The translations under genes and the position numbers were made by a program. Of a stretch of 64,000 nucleotides of DNA, positions 36,356-45,052 are shown one piece after another. Position 1 is the stretch's first letter. Every line of letters begins with the position of its first letter. This DNA is from JANQPX01 sp041398025. GTDB taxonomy: Bacteria; Pseudomonadota; Alphaproteobacteria; Geminicoccales; Geminicoccaceae. Below the pieces are notes generated by a model. The model saw only the letters and a program-made list of their open reading frames with translations, was not told the origin of the DNA and did not search any database. Where the stretch lies: positions 124,001 to 188,000 of the forward strand of contig JAWKVM010000021.1 of NCBI GenBank assembly GCA_041398025.1. The letters are read 5' to 3'.

Positions 36356-36686
36356 CGGCAGCGCAGAACCTCGAGAACCCGGGCCAGGGCGCCGGCATCG
36401 ACATCCGCGCCGACGATCACCCGACCGCCGCACCTGGTGACGATCTCCATCCGGCCGCCGGACCTCGGCCTGATCGCCGGCTCGTCATCCGCCACCTGAA
36501 CAAAAGCGATCGCAAAATGTCGTGCCGCCGCGCCGTCGCCGAGACCCCGCGATAACCGCGGCAGCTCTCCTCGACAATCCGAACCTTCTCCGCAAAGCTC
36601 CAGCGACGACGCCCACCGGTGTCCACGACCTCCAGCCGGCAAATCTGGGCACTGTGACTATCCATAGGCATAGCCACAATCAGCAA
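36352..36686 (-). pseudogene. IS66-family accessory protein TnpA (OrfA), frameshifted
   Basis: The N-terminal half (RRRWSFAEKVRIVEESCRG and ATARRHDILRSLLFRWR) is an IS66 TnpA helix-turn-helix. The expected C-terminal end (GRMEIVTRCGGRVIVGADVD, ALARVLEVLR) follows in a different frame, so one indel lies between. TnpB and TnpC are absent. Fragment of a destroyed IS66 element. Confidence 0.75.
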
Positions 36687-36891
36687 CAGATCGCGCGAAA
36701 TCGTCAGGCGGTTCTCACCGGATGGCTACAGTGCAGCGATGCCTTCAAATGATTCAGATGCAGCTGGACGGCTCCATCAACGCTGTTTTGGGCACTCATG
36801 GGGCATGCAGTAGCGATGCGAGGGTCATGAGTATCAGCTGAACGTCTTGCTTCGACGCCGTGACGCCACATTTGTCGCCTTTGCCTGACGC

Positions 36892-37997
36892 TCACGCGAT
36901 TTCCATCCTCTGCAGCCAGATCAGCCGCTTCATATTGCAGGTCAGATTGGCGAGGCCGATCTTGGTGGCCGCCCGCGCCAGGCCGATGGTGCGAATGAAC
37001 AGACCCATGCGTTCCTTCTGCTCGGCGAAGACATGTTCGACATGGACGCGCAGCTTCGATCGCCGGCCATTGGCGCGTAGCGTCGTCTCCGGCATCGGCC
37101 TGCCATGGGGCTTGTTGCGGTGGACATGGCTGACGAAGCCGTGCTGCGCCATGAACGACTCGTTCGCCTTGGAGCGATAGGCGGTGTCCAGCCCAGACGC
37201 CGGATGCCGTGTTGCTCTTGTCGAGCAGGCCGCGGCGCAGCATGCGCTCTTCACAGGCGGCGGCATCGGTGGCCTGCCGGCGTCGGATCAGGTGATAGCG
37301 GCGATCAATCGAGATGGGGTTCTGATCGCCGAAGGTCGGCACGGCGATGTCGCGCTGGGGCCTCCCGTCCGCGCCGGGCTTGGCCTTGGAGACCTTGACC
37401 GTCCAGCGCGCATCACGGTCTTTCTGGCGCAGCTTGGCGGGCCTCCTCTTCCACGACTTTGGGCACGCGGCCGGCCTTGATCTCGCGCTTCTCCTCGTCG
37501 GTGTTGCGCTGCCTGGGGGCTGCCACCAGGCTGGCGTCCACGATCTGACCGGACATCGGAATATAACCGGCCTCGCGCACCGCCGCATCGAACCGCGCGA
37601 ACAGCGTCTCGATGGCGCCAGCCTTGGCCAGCTTCTCGCGAAAAAGCCAGATCGTGTGCGCATCCGGCACCCGGTCGTCGAGGCCGAGCCCGAGAAAGCG
37701 CATGAACGACAGCCGGTCGTTGATCAGAAACTCCGCGCGCTCGTCGGAGAGATTGTTCTGCGCCCGGATGATCAGGATCTTGAGCATCATCACGGGATCG
37801 TAAGGTGGCCGGCCGCCCTTCGCCCCATCCGAGTCGTTCAGCGTGGTTTCGAACTCCGGACGGAACATCTCGACGTCGACCGCCGCCGCATAGGCTTCGA
37901 GCTGATCGCCGAGATCGCTCAGACGGTCATCGACATCGAAAAAGCCAGGCTGATCCGACAGGCTTCTATCTGGGCATAGTGGGTGGGATTGAAGCAA
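36892..37997 (-). pseudogene. IS5-family DDE transposase, two frameshifts
   Basis: The three parts are all present but in three frames. Frame 1 (37997 to ~37430): QPGFFDVDDRLSDLGDQLEA, GGRPPYDPVMMLKILIIRAQ, SGQIVDASLVAAPRQRN with the first Asp. Frame 2 (~37440-37270): RDARWTVKVSKAKPGADGRP and DQNPISIDRRYHLIRR. Frame 3 (37266-36892): LDTAYRSKANESFM (second Asp) and LRVHVEHVFAEQKERMGLFI (Glu). It is almost full length, so decay is recent, but it cannot be translated as one protein. Confidence 0.85.
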
Positions 37998-38257
37998 ATC
38001 ACACCGAAATTGACGAGGTTGTTAGAAGTGTCCGACTGCCCTTTCTGTGTCCAGGTAACAAACAACACAAGGCTGAAAGATGGTGGCGCTGTCCGGTTGT
38101 CGCGGAGCGGCTCTCTTGGCGAGAGCTCTGAAAGGTTTGCCGTCAGCGCCATGCGTCCCGTGGTCGCGCCGGCATGAAAAGTGACCGACGGCAGCGGATC
38201 GCGCTATGTTGACCGTTGATGTCGTTTTGTGAGCATCGATCGGTCGAGCCAACACGC

Positions 38258-38623
38258 ATGAGGTCGATAGGCAGAGGAAGGTCCTGGGTAAGGCTGCTGC
38301 CTTTGCTGCCTTTCCTCCTGACGTCGCTCCTGCCGGTCGGGCTGATGCCGGCGGCGACGGGGGACGGGACGCTCACCCTCGTCATCTGCACGCTGGATGG
38401 GCCGGAGCAGCGATCCATTCCGGCGTCGGAGAAAGCGCCGGAGAAGACCTCCGAGCGCTGCCTCTTCTCCCTTCATGCCGCCGCCGTCGTCCTGCCGGCG
38501 ACGGTGCGGATCGCCGAGCCGACCGCCTTCGCGGCCGTATCCTCCCCCCTCCTGCCGCAGCCATCGCGGCAAGGCGCCTTCTTCGCCACGCCCAAGCCGC
38601 GCGGACCGCCCGTCACCCTCTGA
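38258..38623 (+). CDS. DUF2946-like small secreted/membrane protein (copper locus)
   Basis: 121 residues. Signal or anchor helix LLPLLPFLLTSLLPVGLMPA, then LTLVICTLDG, the usual DUF2946 core, a CLFSLHAAAVVLP segment and a terminus ending PRGPPVTL, which DUF2946 proteins often share. It differs from the classic form by having Ser-Leu-His after the second Cys. It opens a group of copper/cytochrome-oxidase genes. Function unknown; metal binding by the two Cys and the His is possible. Confidence 0.65.
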   Translation: MRSIGRGRSWVRLLPLLPFLLTSLLPVGLMPAATGDGTLTLVICTLDGPEQRSIPASEKAPEKTSERCLFSLHAAAVVLPATVRIAEPTAFAAVSSPLLPQPSRQGAFFATPKPRGPPVTL

Positions 38624-38681
38624 GATCACGCTTTACAAGCGCCGCGCGCAAACGCGGCTTCCCATCTCAGAGGATGTCACC

Positions 38682-40070
38682 ATGGCTACTGCAAACCCCG
38701 CGGTCCGGCCGGCGGCAGCGCCGACACTGGCCAACCATCTCTACCGCGCCGTCTGGCGCTGGCACTTCTACGCCGGTCTGTTCGTCATTCCCTTCATGAT
38801 GCTGCTGGCGATCACCGGCGGCCTCTATCTGTTCGACGACGAGATCAATGGCCTCGTCTACGGCGAGCGGCTCCATGTCGAGGTGCCGGCGTCCGATCGC
38901 CTGCCCCCCTCCACACAGCTCGAGGCCGCGCTCGACGCGCATCCCGGCGCCCTGCTCGAGGACTATGTGGCGCCCGCCGGTGCAGACCGGTCGAGCGTCT
39001 TTCATCTGGCGACCGCGAACGGCGGGTCCGTTCAGGCCTATGTCGATCCCTACACCGGCCGCTATCTCGGCTCGGCCGCCGGCGGCGACAACGGCCGCAA
39101 GACCTGGCTGATGCAGTTCATCGAGGACGTTCACAGCCTCGACATCCTTGGCGTCAGGGCGGAGCATGTCATCGAGATCGTCGCCGGCTGGGTGATCATC
39201 CTGGTCTTCTCCGGCATCTATCTCTGGTGGCCGCGGGGCCGGCGCGGCGGCGTGGTCACGCTGCGCGGCACGCCCAAAAAGCGGATCTTCTGGCGCGATC
39301 TGCATGCAGTCGGCGGCATCTTCGCCGGTCTGTTCGTCGTCTTCCTGGCATTCACCGGCCTGCCCTGGTCCGGCAGCTGGGGAAGCTGGCTCGGCCAGAT
39401 CGCCAACCGCTACCAGGGAGGCTATCCGCTCGGTGTCTGGGACGGCGTGCCGACCTCGACGGTGCCGACCAAGGAGCAGATCGGCGACACCGGCTGGACG
39501 GTGAAGGACGCGCCGATGCCGCTCTCCCAGCCGATCGGCGCCAAGCCGATCGGCCTCGACCGGGCGGCCGAAATCGTCGAGGGCCTGGGCATGGCGGCCG
39601 GCTACCAGCTGATCCCGCCCTCGGACGAGGCCGGCGTCTACTCCGCACAGATCTTTCCGGACGATCTCGCCGACCAGCGGATCATCCATCTCGATCAGTA
39701 CACGGGCGAACCGCTGGTCGACGCCGGCTTCGAGGACTACGGCCCGGTCGCCAAGGCGGTGGAGTGGGGCATCAACGTGCATATGGGCCGGGAGTTCGGC
39801 CGTGCGAACCAGCTCATCCTGGCGCTCGCCTGCCTGACCATCCTGGTCACCTCGATCGCGGCGCTGGTGATGTGGTGGAAGCGCCGCCCGCGCGGCAGCC
39901 TGGGCGCGCCACCGGCGCCGGACGACCGCAGGACCCGCTATGGCATGCTCGCGATCATGCTCGGTGTGGGCGTTCTCTTCCCGCTGACCGGCTTCTCGCT
40001 GCTGATCGTTCTGGCGCTCGATATGGTGCTGCTCTCGCGTCTGCCAGCGCTCAGGCAGGCTCTTTCCTGA
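38682..40070 (+). CDS. PepSY-associated transmembrane protein
   Basis: 462 residues from the ATG at 38682. It starts with the conserved VWRWHFYAGLFVIPFMMLLA helix of the PepSY_TM family, then a PepSY region (AYVDPYTGRYLGSAAGGDN), HSLDILG and a helix VIEIVAGWVIILVFSGIYLWW. FWRDLHAVGGIFAGLFVVFL is the second repeat, followed by another PepSY region (IHLDQYTGEPLVDAGFEDYG), and it ends in two more helices. Conserved His residues in the helices suggest heme or metal contacts. Such proteins often accompany iron- or copper-uptake genes as reductases or helpers. It lies between DUF2946 and SCO genes here. Confidence 0.88.
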   Translation: MATANPAVRPAAAPTLANHLYRAVWRWHFYAGLFVIPFMMLLAITGGLYLFDDEINGLVYGERLHVEVPASDRLPPSTQLEAALDAHPGALLEDYVAPAGADRSSVFHLATANGGSVQAYVDPYTGRYLGSAAGGDNGRKTWLMQFIEDVHSLDILGVRAEHVIEIVAGWVIILVFSGIYLWWPRGRRGGVVTLRGTPKKRIFWRDLHAVGGIFAGLFVVFLAFTGLPWSGSWGSWLGQIANRYQGGYPLGVWDGVPTSTVPTKEQIGDTGWTVKDAPMPLSQPIGAKPIGLDRAAEIVEGLGMAAGYQLIPPSDEAGVYSAQIFPDDLADQRIIHLDQYTGEPLVDAGFEDYGPVAKAVEWGINVHMGREFGRANQLILALACLTILVTSIAALVMWWKRRPRGSLGAPPAPDDRRTRYGMLAIMLGVGVLFPLTGFSLLIVLALDMVLLSRLPALRQALS

Positions 40071-40222
40071 TCGGCTCACCGACCGACGCCACGCCTGTTG
40101 AAACCGGGCCAGCGACGCTTTCGACGCGTCGCCGGCTCCCGGGTGGCCAGCGCGCGTCGAGCCGCTTGCTGCGCGTTGATCCCGCCTGTATGCCCGACGC
40201 AACAGCGGATAGAATTGAACCC

Positions 40223-40849
40223 ATGAAGGCCTTCGCCAGAACCGATCGCTATCTCATCGCAGCGGCCACGCTGGTCGCCGTTCTGGCGCTCGGCGCGACG
40301 GGCTGGATTCTCGCTCTCAAGCTCGGCGAGAACGAGACCATGGCCGGTCCCGGCCTGGTGGTCATGACGTCAGGTGTGGGCGGTCCGTTCGCGCTCGTCG
40401 ACCATCGGGGCCGGGCGGTGACCGAGGCCGACTTCGCCGCCAGCCCGGCTCTCATCTATTTCGGCTACAGCTTCTGTCCCGACATCTGCCCGACCACGCT
40501 CCAGACCATGGCCGCCGCGCTCGACAGCGATGCGGCCAGGGCGAAGGGCGCAACGGGCCTGTTCATCACCGTCGATCCCGAGCGGGACACGGTGGCGCAG
40601 CTTGCCGACTACGTGCCGCTGTTTCACCCGGATCTGGTCGGGCTTACCGGAAGCGAGGACACGATCGAGCGGGCGGCGAGAGGCTTTCGCGTCTACTACA
40701 AGCTCCGGAAGGACATCGATCCCGAGAGCTACCCGGTCGATCACTCGTCCTACGTCTACCTCATGGATCGCGGCTGGCGCCTGGTCGGGGTGTTCCGCCA
40801 CGACGCCACGGCCGAAGACATGGCAGCGGCGATCAAGCGGCTGTCATAG
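40223..40849 (+). CDS. SCO1/SenC-family copper chaperone (first copy)
   Basis: 208 residues from the ATG at 40223. Membrane anchor (YLIAAATLVAVLALGATGWI), then a thioredoxin-like domain with the copper-binding pair in YFGYSFCPDICPTTLQ (C-x3-C) and the distal His in VDHSSYVYLMD. ITVDPERDTVAQLADY is a family signature. It delivers copper to the CuA centre of cytochrome oxidase or acts in thiol redox. A second SCO gene lies at 42347. The 150 bases upstream show no gene. Confidence 0.93.
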   Translation: MKAFARTDRYLIAAATLVAVLALGATGWILALKLGENETMAGPGLVVMTSGVGGPFALVDHRGRAVTEADFAASPALIYFGYSFCPDICPTTLQTMAAALDSDAARAKGATGLFITVDPERDTVAQLADYVPLFHPDLVGLTGSEDTIERAARGFRVYYKLRKDIDPESYPVDHSSYVYLMDRGWRLVGVFRHDATAEDMAAAIKRLS

Positions 40850-41035
40850 GCGGCAGATCTCCGCCATGGCCGCCATCGCCCCGTACATCGCCTGCTGCGC
40901 CGAGGCGAAGTCGCCCGAGAACAGCAAGAGCGCCACCCCGGCCAGGATCATGGCGCCGACGGCAGCGATCGATCCGATCAGCATCCGGTCCAGGGGCCGT
41001 GGTGACGCAGGCTTCGGCGAGGTGATGTCGTTCAT
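40844..41035 (-). CDS. Small single-pass membrane protein of unknown function
   Basis: 63 residues from an ATG at 41035 (a GTG at 41053 would add six). It has one strong membrane helix (MLIGSIAAVGAMILAGVALL), a Pro-rich N-terminus and a C-terminus ending MAEICRL. It is convergent with the SCO gene and overlaps its end by six bases. No family recognised. The helix and codon use favour a real gene, but this is not certain. Confidence 0.5.
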   Translation of the reverse strand: MNDITSPKPASPRPLDRMLIGSIAAVGAMILAGVALLLFSGDFASAQQAMYGAMAAMAEICRL

Positions 41036-41214
41036 CCATCCGATCCCTTTCACGCCTTGAAAAAGCTACGTGGCCGGCTGCGGCTACGCCAGCATTTTTG
41101 CTTGCCGCCAACATGATCGGCGACCCGACGGCGATGACCGGCGGCATGGCGCACTTTGTCGCTTTGCGTTCGCCGGCGCCGGTCGTAGTCTCTGCGCAAC
41201 CGAACGCTGGTGGC

Positions 41215-41601
41215 ATGATGGCACGCAAAGGACAGGATCGGGTAATCACCTGGCTCGTCATGGTCGCGCTGATCGCGCAGACCTGGCTGGCGCCGCTCGC
41301 GCTTGCCACGGCCGGCGACGAGCTCGGCGGCCTCGTGATCTGCACGGGCACCGGCTACAAGGTCATCCCCCTTCCGACGGACGACGATGCCCCCTCGTCC
41401 GACGCCCCCGCAAGGCGATCTGCCGGCTTCGACTGCATCGCCTGTCTGCATGGTGTCCTCGGGCAGGCCGGCGTGGCGAGCGCCGCACTCCTGCCGCTGC
41501 CGGTCAAGCATGACGTCGTCAGCATTCGCCCCATCAACCAGCGCTCGCCGAGCGCACCGGGCTTCGGCGCCGCAAAATCGCGATCGCCGCCGATCGTCTG
41601 A
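41215..41601 (+). CDS. DUF2946-family protein
   Basis: 128 residues from ATG 41215 (41218 equally possible). Hydrophobic N-terminus (VITWLVMVALIAQTWLAPLA), then GLVICTGTGYKVIPLP and FDCIACLHGVLGQ, the C-x2-C-x-H metal-like site of DUF2946 proteins. These are secreted or membrane-attached and usually neighbour copper chaperones. Here PCuAC and SCO genes follow. The role is unproven; copper binding is plausible. Confidence 0.75.
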   Translation: MMARKGQDRVITWLVMVALIAQTWLAPLALATAGDELGGLVICTGTGYKVIPLPTDDDAPSSDAPARRSAGFDCIACLHGVLGQAGVASAALLPLPVKHDVVSIRPINQRSPSAPGFGAAKSRSPPIV

Positions 41602-41765
41602 CCTTTTTCCCAGCTGAGCAGAGCGTGCCGGCTGTCGTCCGGCGCGCAGCATGCTTTGGGTTGACGAGTCCTTCCTCGATTTTCATCGCAACGCGTATCA
41701 GCGGGTGCCAGGGCGATCACCGTCCTCGCCTGCCCGCCTATCGCCCCCAAGGGAGCTAACAAACC

Positions 41766-42281
41766 ATGCGAACCTTTCTGACATCGGCGGCGCTTGCTCT
41801 GTCGCTCGCCATTCCAGCCCTCGCCGATCAGCCCGGCATGGCGCAGGCCGGCAATATCATGATCCATGACGGCTGGGCGCGCGCCTCGCTCGGCAGCAAT
41901 CCGAACAGTGCCGCCTACATGGTCCTCGAAAATCACGGCGACGCCGTGGACAAGCTGATCAAGGCGGCAAGCCCGGCCGCGGAGAAGGCCGAACTGCACA
42001 CCCACATCATGGAGAACGACATCGCCAGGATGCGCCCGGTGGAGGCGGTCGAGGTGGCACCGGGCGAGCCGACCGTGCTGCAGCCGGGCGGCCTGCACGT
42101 CATGCTCATGGGCCTGACCGGCAAGCTGGAAGAGGGTGGCAGCCTGCCGGTCACGCTCACCTTCGAGAACGCCGGCGAGGTGACCCTCGACCTGCCGATC
42201 CGATCGGCGACCGGCGCCAAGATGAACCATGGGGACGGCATGAAGCCTGGCGAGGGCATGAAGCACGGTCACAGCAGCTGA
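41766..42281 (+). CDS. PCuAC-family periplasmic copper chaperone
   Basis: 171 residues with a Sec signal (MRTFLTSAALALSLAIPALA). The copper site HTHIMENDIARM and, later, GGLHVMLMGL form the family's H-x(n)-M ... H-x-M pattern. The cupredoxin-like core is ARASLGSNPNSAAYMVLENH to the strand VTLTFENAGEVTLDL. An unusual extra C-terminal tail, KMNHGDGMKPGEGMKHGHSS, is rich in Met and His and may hold a second copper. It passes Cu(I) to SCO for CuA assembly, and an SCO gene follows. Confidence 0.93.
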   Translation: MRTFLTSAALALSLAIPALADQPGMAQAGNIMIHDGWARASLGSNPNSAAYMVLENHGDAVDKLIKAASPAAEKAELHTHIMENDIARMRPVEAVEVAPGEPTVLQPGGLHVMLMGLTGKLEEGGSLPVTLTFENAGEVTLDLPIRSATGAKMNHGDGMKPGEGMKHGHSS

Positions 42282-42291
42282 TTTCGGAGGT

Positions 42292-42327
42292 CGACGCCAT
42301 GGAGAGGAGCTTATCTCCATGGCGTCG
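42292..42327 (+). promoter_or_regulatory. Perfect 14-bp-stem hairpin between the PCuAC and SCO genes
   Basis: CGACGCCATGGAGA (42292-42305) pairs exactly with TCTCCATGGCGTCG (42314-42327) around an 8-base loop. There is no T-run after it, so it is not a classic terminator. It precedes the GGAGGAGG ribosome site of the second SCO gene and may protect the transcript end or set the ratio of the two proteins. Confidence 0.6.
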
Positions 42328-42346
42328 CAGGAGGAGGCAACCTGCC

Positions 42347-42961
42347 ATGCAACTCATGGCTTCAAGGCGCGACCTCAAGCTGACCCTGGCGGGCTTGCTG
42401 GTCCTGGTCGCGATCCTCGGCATCGTGACTTACCGGCTGCTGCCGGCGAGCCAGCCAGCCGGCACGGGCCAGGCCCTGATCGGCGGCCCGTTCGCGCTGA
42501 CCGACAATCATGGGCAGAAGGTCACCGAGGCGAGCTATGCCGGCCGCTACATGCTGATCTATTTCGGCTACACCTACTGCCCCGACATCTGCCCGCTCGG
42601 CCTGCAGAACATGATGGCGGCCTACGACGCCCTGCCGGCGGACATGCGCGAGCAGGTCGTGCCGATCTTCATCACCGTCGATCCCGAGCGGGACACGGTC
42701 GAGGCCATGGCGGACTATGTCGGCCTGTTCTCGCCCTCTCTGGTCGGCCTGACCGGCACCACCAAGGAGACCGACGCCGCCGCCAAGGCTTACCGCGTCT
42801 ACCACGCCACGGTGAAGGACGAGGCGACCTCGGCCAATTATCTCGTCGACCACTCCGCCTTCTTCTACCTGATGGGGCCTGATGGCCGCTATGTCAGCCA
42901 TTTCAGCCCCAGCGCCACGCCCGAGGAGATGACCGCCGGCATCGAAGACGCGCTGGGGTGA
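42347..42961 (+). CDS. SCO1/SenC-family copper chaperone (second copy)
   Basis: 204 residues. ATG 42347 is preferred because GGAGGAGG lies nine bases upstream; the earlier in-frame ATG at 42299 lies inside the hairpin. Anchor helix LTLAGLLVLVAILGIVTYRL, copper pair in YFGYTYCPDICPLGLQ, signature ITVDPERDTVEAMADY and the distal His in LVDHSAFFYLMG. It is more like a standard SCO than the copy at 40223, and is paired with the PCuAC gene. Confidence 0.93.
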   Translation: MQLMASRRDLKLTLAGLLVLVAILGIVTYRLLPASQPAGTGQALIGGPFALTDNHGQKVTEASYAGRYMLIYFGYTYCPDICPLGLQNMMAAYDALPADMREQVVPIFITVDPERDTVEAMADYVGLFSPSLVGLTGTTKETDAAAKAYRVYHATVKDEATSANYLVDHSAFFYLMGPDGRYVSHFSPSATPEEMTAGIEDALG

Positions 42962-43215
42962 CTTTTCCGTCTGGCATGCCGGCGCGCCGGAAAGCGTGAT
43001 CGGCGCGCCGCCGGAAGGGGCAGCATCGACGGACCGAAGATCGAAGCCGCAGCACAGATCGGCGGCGAACACCGAACCTCCCTTGACACCGTTGATGTCA
43101 CTCAATGCGGTAACCGGCTGCGATTCCAGCGACAACGGTCACCCCACCGTCTGCAGATGGGTGTTGATCCGCTCCTCATTGTTTCTTGATCTTTTTTCAG
43201 CGAGGCGGGGCGGCC

Positions 43216-43776
43216 TCAGTAGTCGTAGGGCTCGGTCTCCTTCAGCGTCATCATGTAACCGACATCGGCAAGCTCGCTGGAAAGAGACGCCGTCTTCAGC
43301 GTTCCCGTCGCCCAGACCGGCTCGAACATGCCGGTGACCTCGATGCCGTCCTCGCTGGTGACGTAGATGATCTGGTTGGGCGGCGGCGGCGGCACGTGGA
43401 TGCAGGCGCCGACATAGGGGACCAGGAGGAATTCCTTGACCGTGGTGTCCTCGAAATCGAGGGGCAGGACATAGCCGGCGATCTTGACCTGCACGTCGTT
43501 ATAGTCGGTGACGACGTCGGTCGTGTCGATGACCCCGGGAGACGCCGGCGTCATGCCGTGCTGGACCACACCTCCCAGCGTCGGATTGCCCAGATCCGGA
43601 TCGGTCGATTGATCCGCCTCCAGCGTGTCGTCGCCGAAGACCAGATCGTTCGGCATGACGGGCTTTGCCTGCTGCGGCATGAGGTCGGGCCAGTCGATCA
43701 CCAAAGGCTCCTCGGCGGCCAATGCCGATGACATCGAGACGAGCACGACCGCCAAACCTGTCCAACGCACCATCAT
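43216..43776 (-). CDS. DUF3299-family periplasmic protein (zinc operon)
   Basis: 186 residues with a signal peptide (TGLAVVLVSMSSALAAEE). The family core is VQVKIAGYVLPLDFEDTTVK and FLLVPYVGACIHVPPPPPNQ, with a single Cys next to a His-Pro-rich loop. It is the last gene of the operon ZrgA-like / ABC ATPase / FtsX-like permease / DUF3299, an arrangement known in the zinc-regulated Zrg system. It probably binds a metal-ligand complex in the periplasm. Its stop faces the second SCO gene across a 254-bp gap with no gene, only GC-rich palindromes such as CCGGCGCGCCGG (42979-42990). Confidence 0.85.
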   Translation of the reverse strand: MMVRWTGLAVVLVSMSSALAAEEPLVIDWPDLMPQQAKPVMPNDLVFGDDTLEADQSTDPDLGNPTLGGVVQHGMTPASPGVIDTTDVVTDYNDVQVKIAGYVLPLDFEDTTVKEFLLVPYVGACIHVPPPPPNQIIYVTSEDGIEVTGMFEPVWATGTLKTASLSSELADVGYMMTLKETEPYDY

Positions 43777-43792
43777 CCCATGATCCCTTGCT

Positions 43793-45052
43793 TCAAGTCC
43801 TCACCATCATGCCGTCCGCCAGCGACAGGCGATAGGCGCGAAGTGCCGGCAACAGGCCCGCCAGCAGACCGGCGACCACGATCGCCACGAGCGAAAGCTG
43901 CTCGCGCGACGTCAGCCAGCCGATCTCCAGATAGAGCCCGAATTCGGTATCGACCAGTGGTCTGACGACCAGAAGCACGAGATAGAGCAGAACGACGCCG
44001 AGCACAGCGCCCAGCAGTCCCAAAAGCCCCGCCTCCGCCACCAGCAGGCCGAGCACGGTGCGCGGGCGTGCGCCGACCGAACGCAGGATCGCCATCTCGC
44101 GGCGCCGCTCGTTCAAGGTTGCGAGCACCATGGTCACCATGCCGAGCAGCGCCGTCACCACCACCATGACCGACACGGCTCCCAGCGCCGTTTCCGCCGT
44201 GCCGATCAGCCCCCAGAGCTCCTGCAGCGCCGCCCCCGGCAGGATCGCGGACAGGGGCTCCTGCGCATACTCGTTGATCGCGCGCTGCAGCTTGAAGGTC
44301 GAAAGCTTCGATTTCAGCCCGACGAAGGCCGCGGTGACCGCCCCTGGCGTCAGGTCCATTTTTCGGACGTCATCCGCCGAGACGGCCTGGCCGGGGATCT
44401 GCGCACCGCTTTGCCAGTCCACATGGATCGCCTCGATCGCCTCCAGGCTGACATGCACGGTGCGGTCGACGGGCGTTCCCGTCTTCTCCAGGATGCCGGC
44501 GACCACGAAGGGCTTGTCGTCATGCTCGGCGAAGGAAATGTCGCCGAGGCCATGGGCGACCACGATCGGATCGCCGATCCGGTAGCCGAGGGTGGCGGCG
44601 ACATCCGCACCCAGGACCGCATCGAACAGGTCGTCGAACGGTTTTCCCTCGGCGAAGGTCAGCCGCCGATCACGGCGATAGCGGTAGTGCTCGAAATAGG
44701 CGGAGCTCGTGCCCATGACCCGAAAGCCGCGATGGCTGTCGCCCAGGGATACCGGCACAATCCAGTCGACCGCCGGATCGGCGGCGATCTCCTCGAAGCT
44801 CTCATAGGTCATGTTGTTGGTGGCGTTGCCGATCCGAAAGACCGAATAGAGCAGGAGCTGCAGATCGCCGCTGCGCGCGCCCACGATCAGATCCGTGCCG
44901 GAAATCGTGTTGGCAAAGCTGCTCCTCGCCCCGGTCCGCACCTTCTCGACGCCGAGCAGCAGCATCACGCTGACGGCGATCGCGAGGATGGTGAGCAGCG
45001 CCGTCACCCAGCGGTTCAGCAAGCTCTGCCAGGCCAGCCTTAGAATAATCAT
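43793..45052 (-). CDS. ABC transporter permease, MacB/FtsX type
   Basis: 419 residues. One N-terminal membrane helix (VTALLTILAIAVSVMLLLGV), a large periplasmic domain (~45-280) and three C-terminal helices (LGAVSVMVVVTALLGMVTMV; AGLLGLLGAVLGVVLLYLVL; LVAIVVAGLLAGLLPALRAY), with the ERRREMAILRSVGARP coupling motif. This type works by mechanotransmission rather than by forming a pore. It overlaps the ATPase gene by ATGA. In the Zrg-like zinc operon it probably drives transfer of a zinc-bound component. Confidence 0.9.
   Translation of the reverse strand: MIILRLAWQSLLNRWVTALLTILAIAVSVMLLLGVEKVRTGARSSFANTISGTDLIVGARSGDLQLLLYSVFRIGNATNNMTYESFEEIAADPAVDWIVPVSLGDSHRGFRVMGTSSAYFEHYRYRRDRRLTFAEGKPFDDLFDAVLGADVAATLGYRIGDPIVVAHGLGDISFAEHDDKPFVVAGILEKTGTPVDRTVHVSLEAIEAIHVDWQSGAQIPGQAVSADDVRKMDLTPGAVTAAFVGLKSKLSTFKLQRAINEYAQEPLSAILPGAALQELWGLIGTAETALGAVSVMVVVTALLGMVTMVLATLNERRREMAILRSVGARPRTVLGLLVAEAGLLGLLGAVLGVVLLYLVLLVVRPLVDTEFGLYLEIGWLTSREQLSLVAIVVAGLLAGLLPALRAYRLSLADGMMVRT

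Noticed and set aside
42979..42990. CCGGCGCGCCGG as a terminator between convergent genes
   Set aside because: It is a short self-palindrome with no loop or T-run; the area may still hold a terminator, but I cannot support one.
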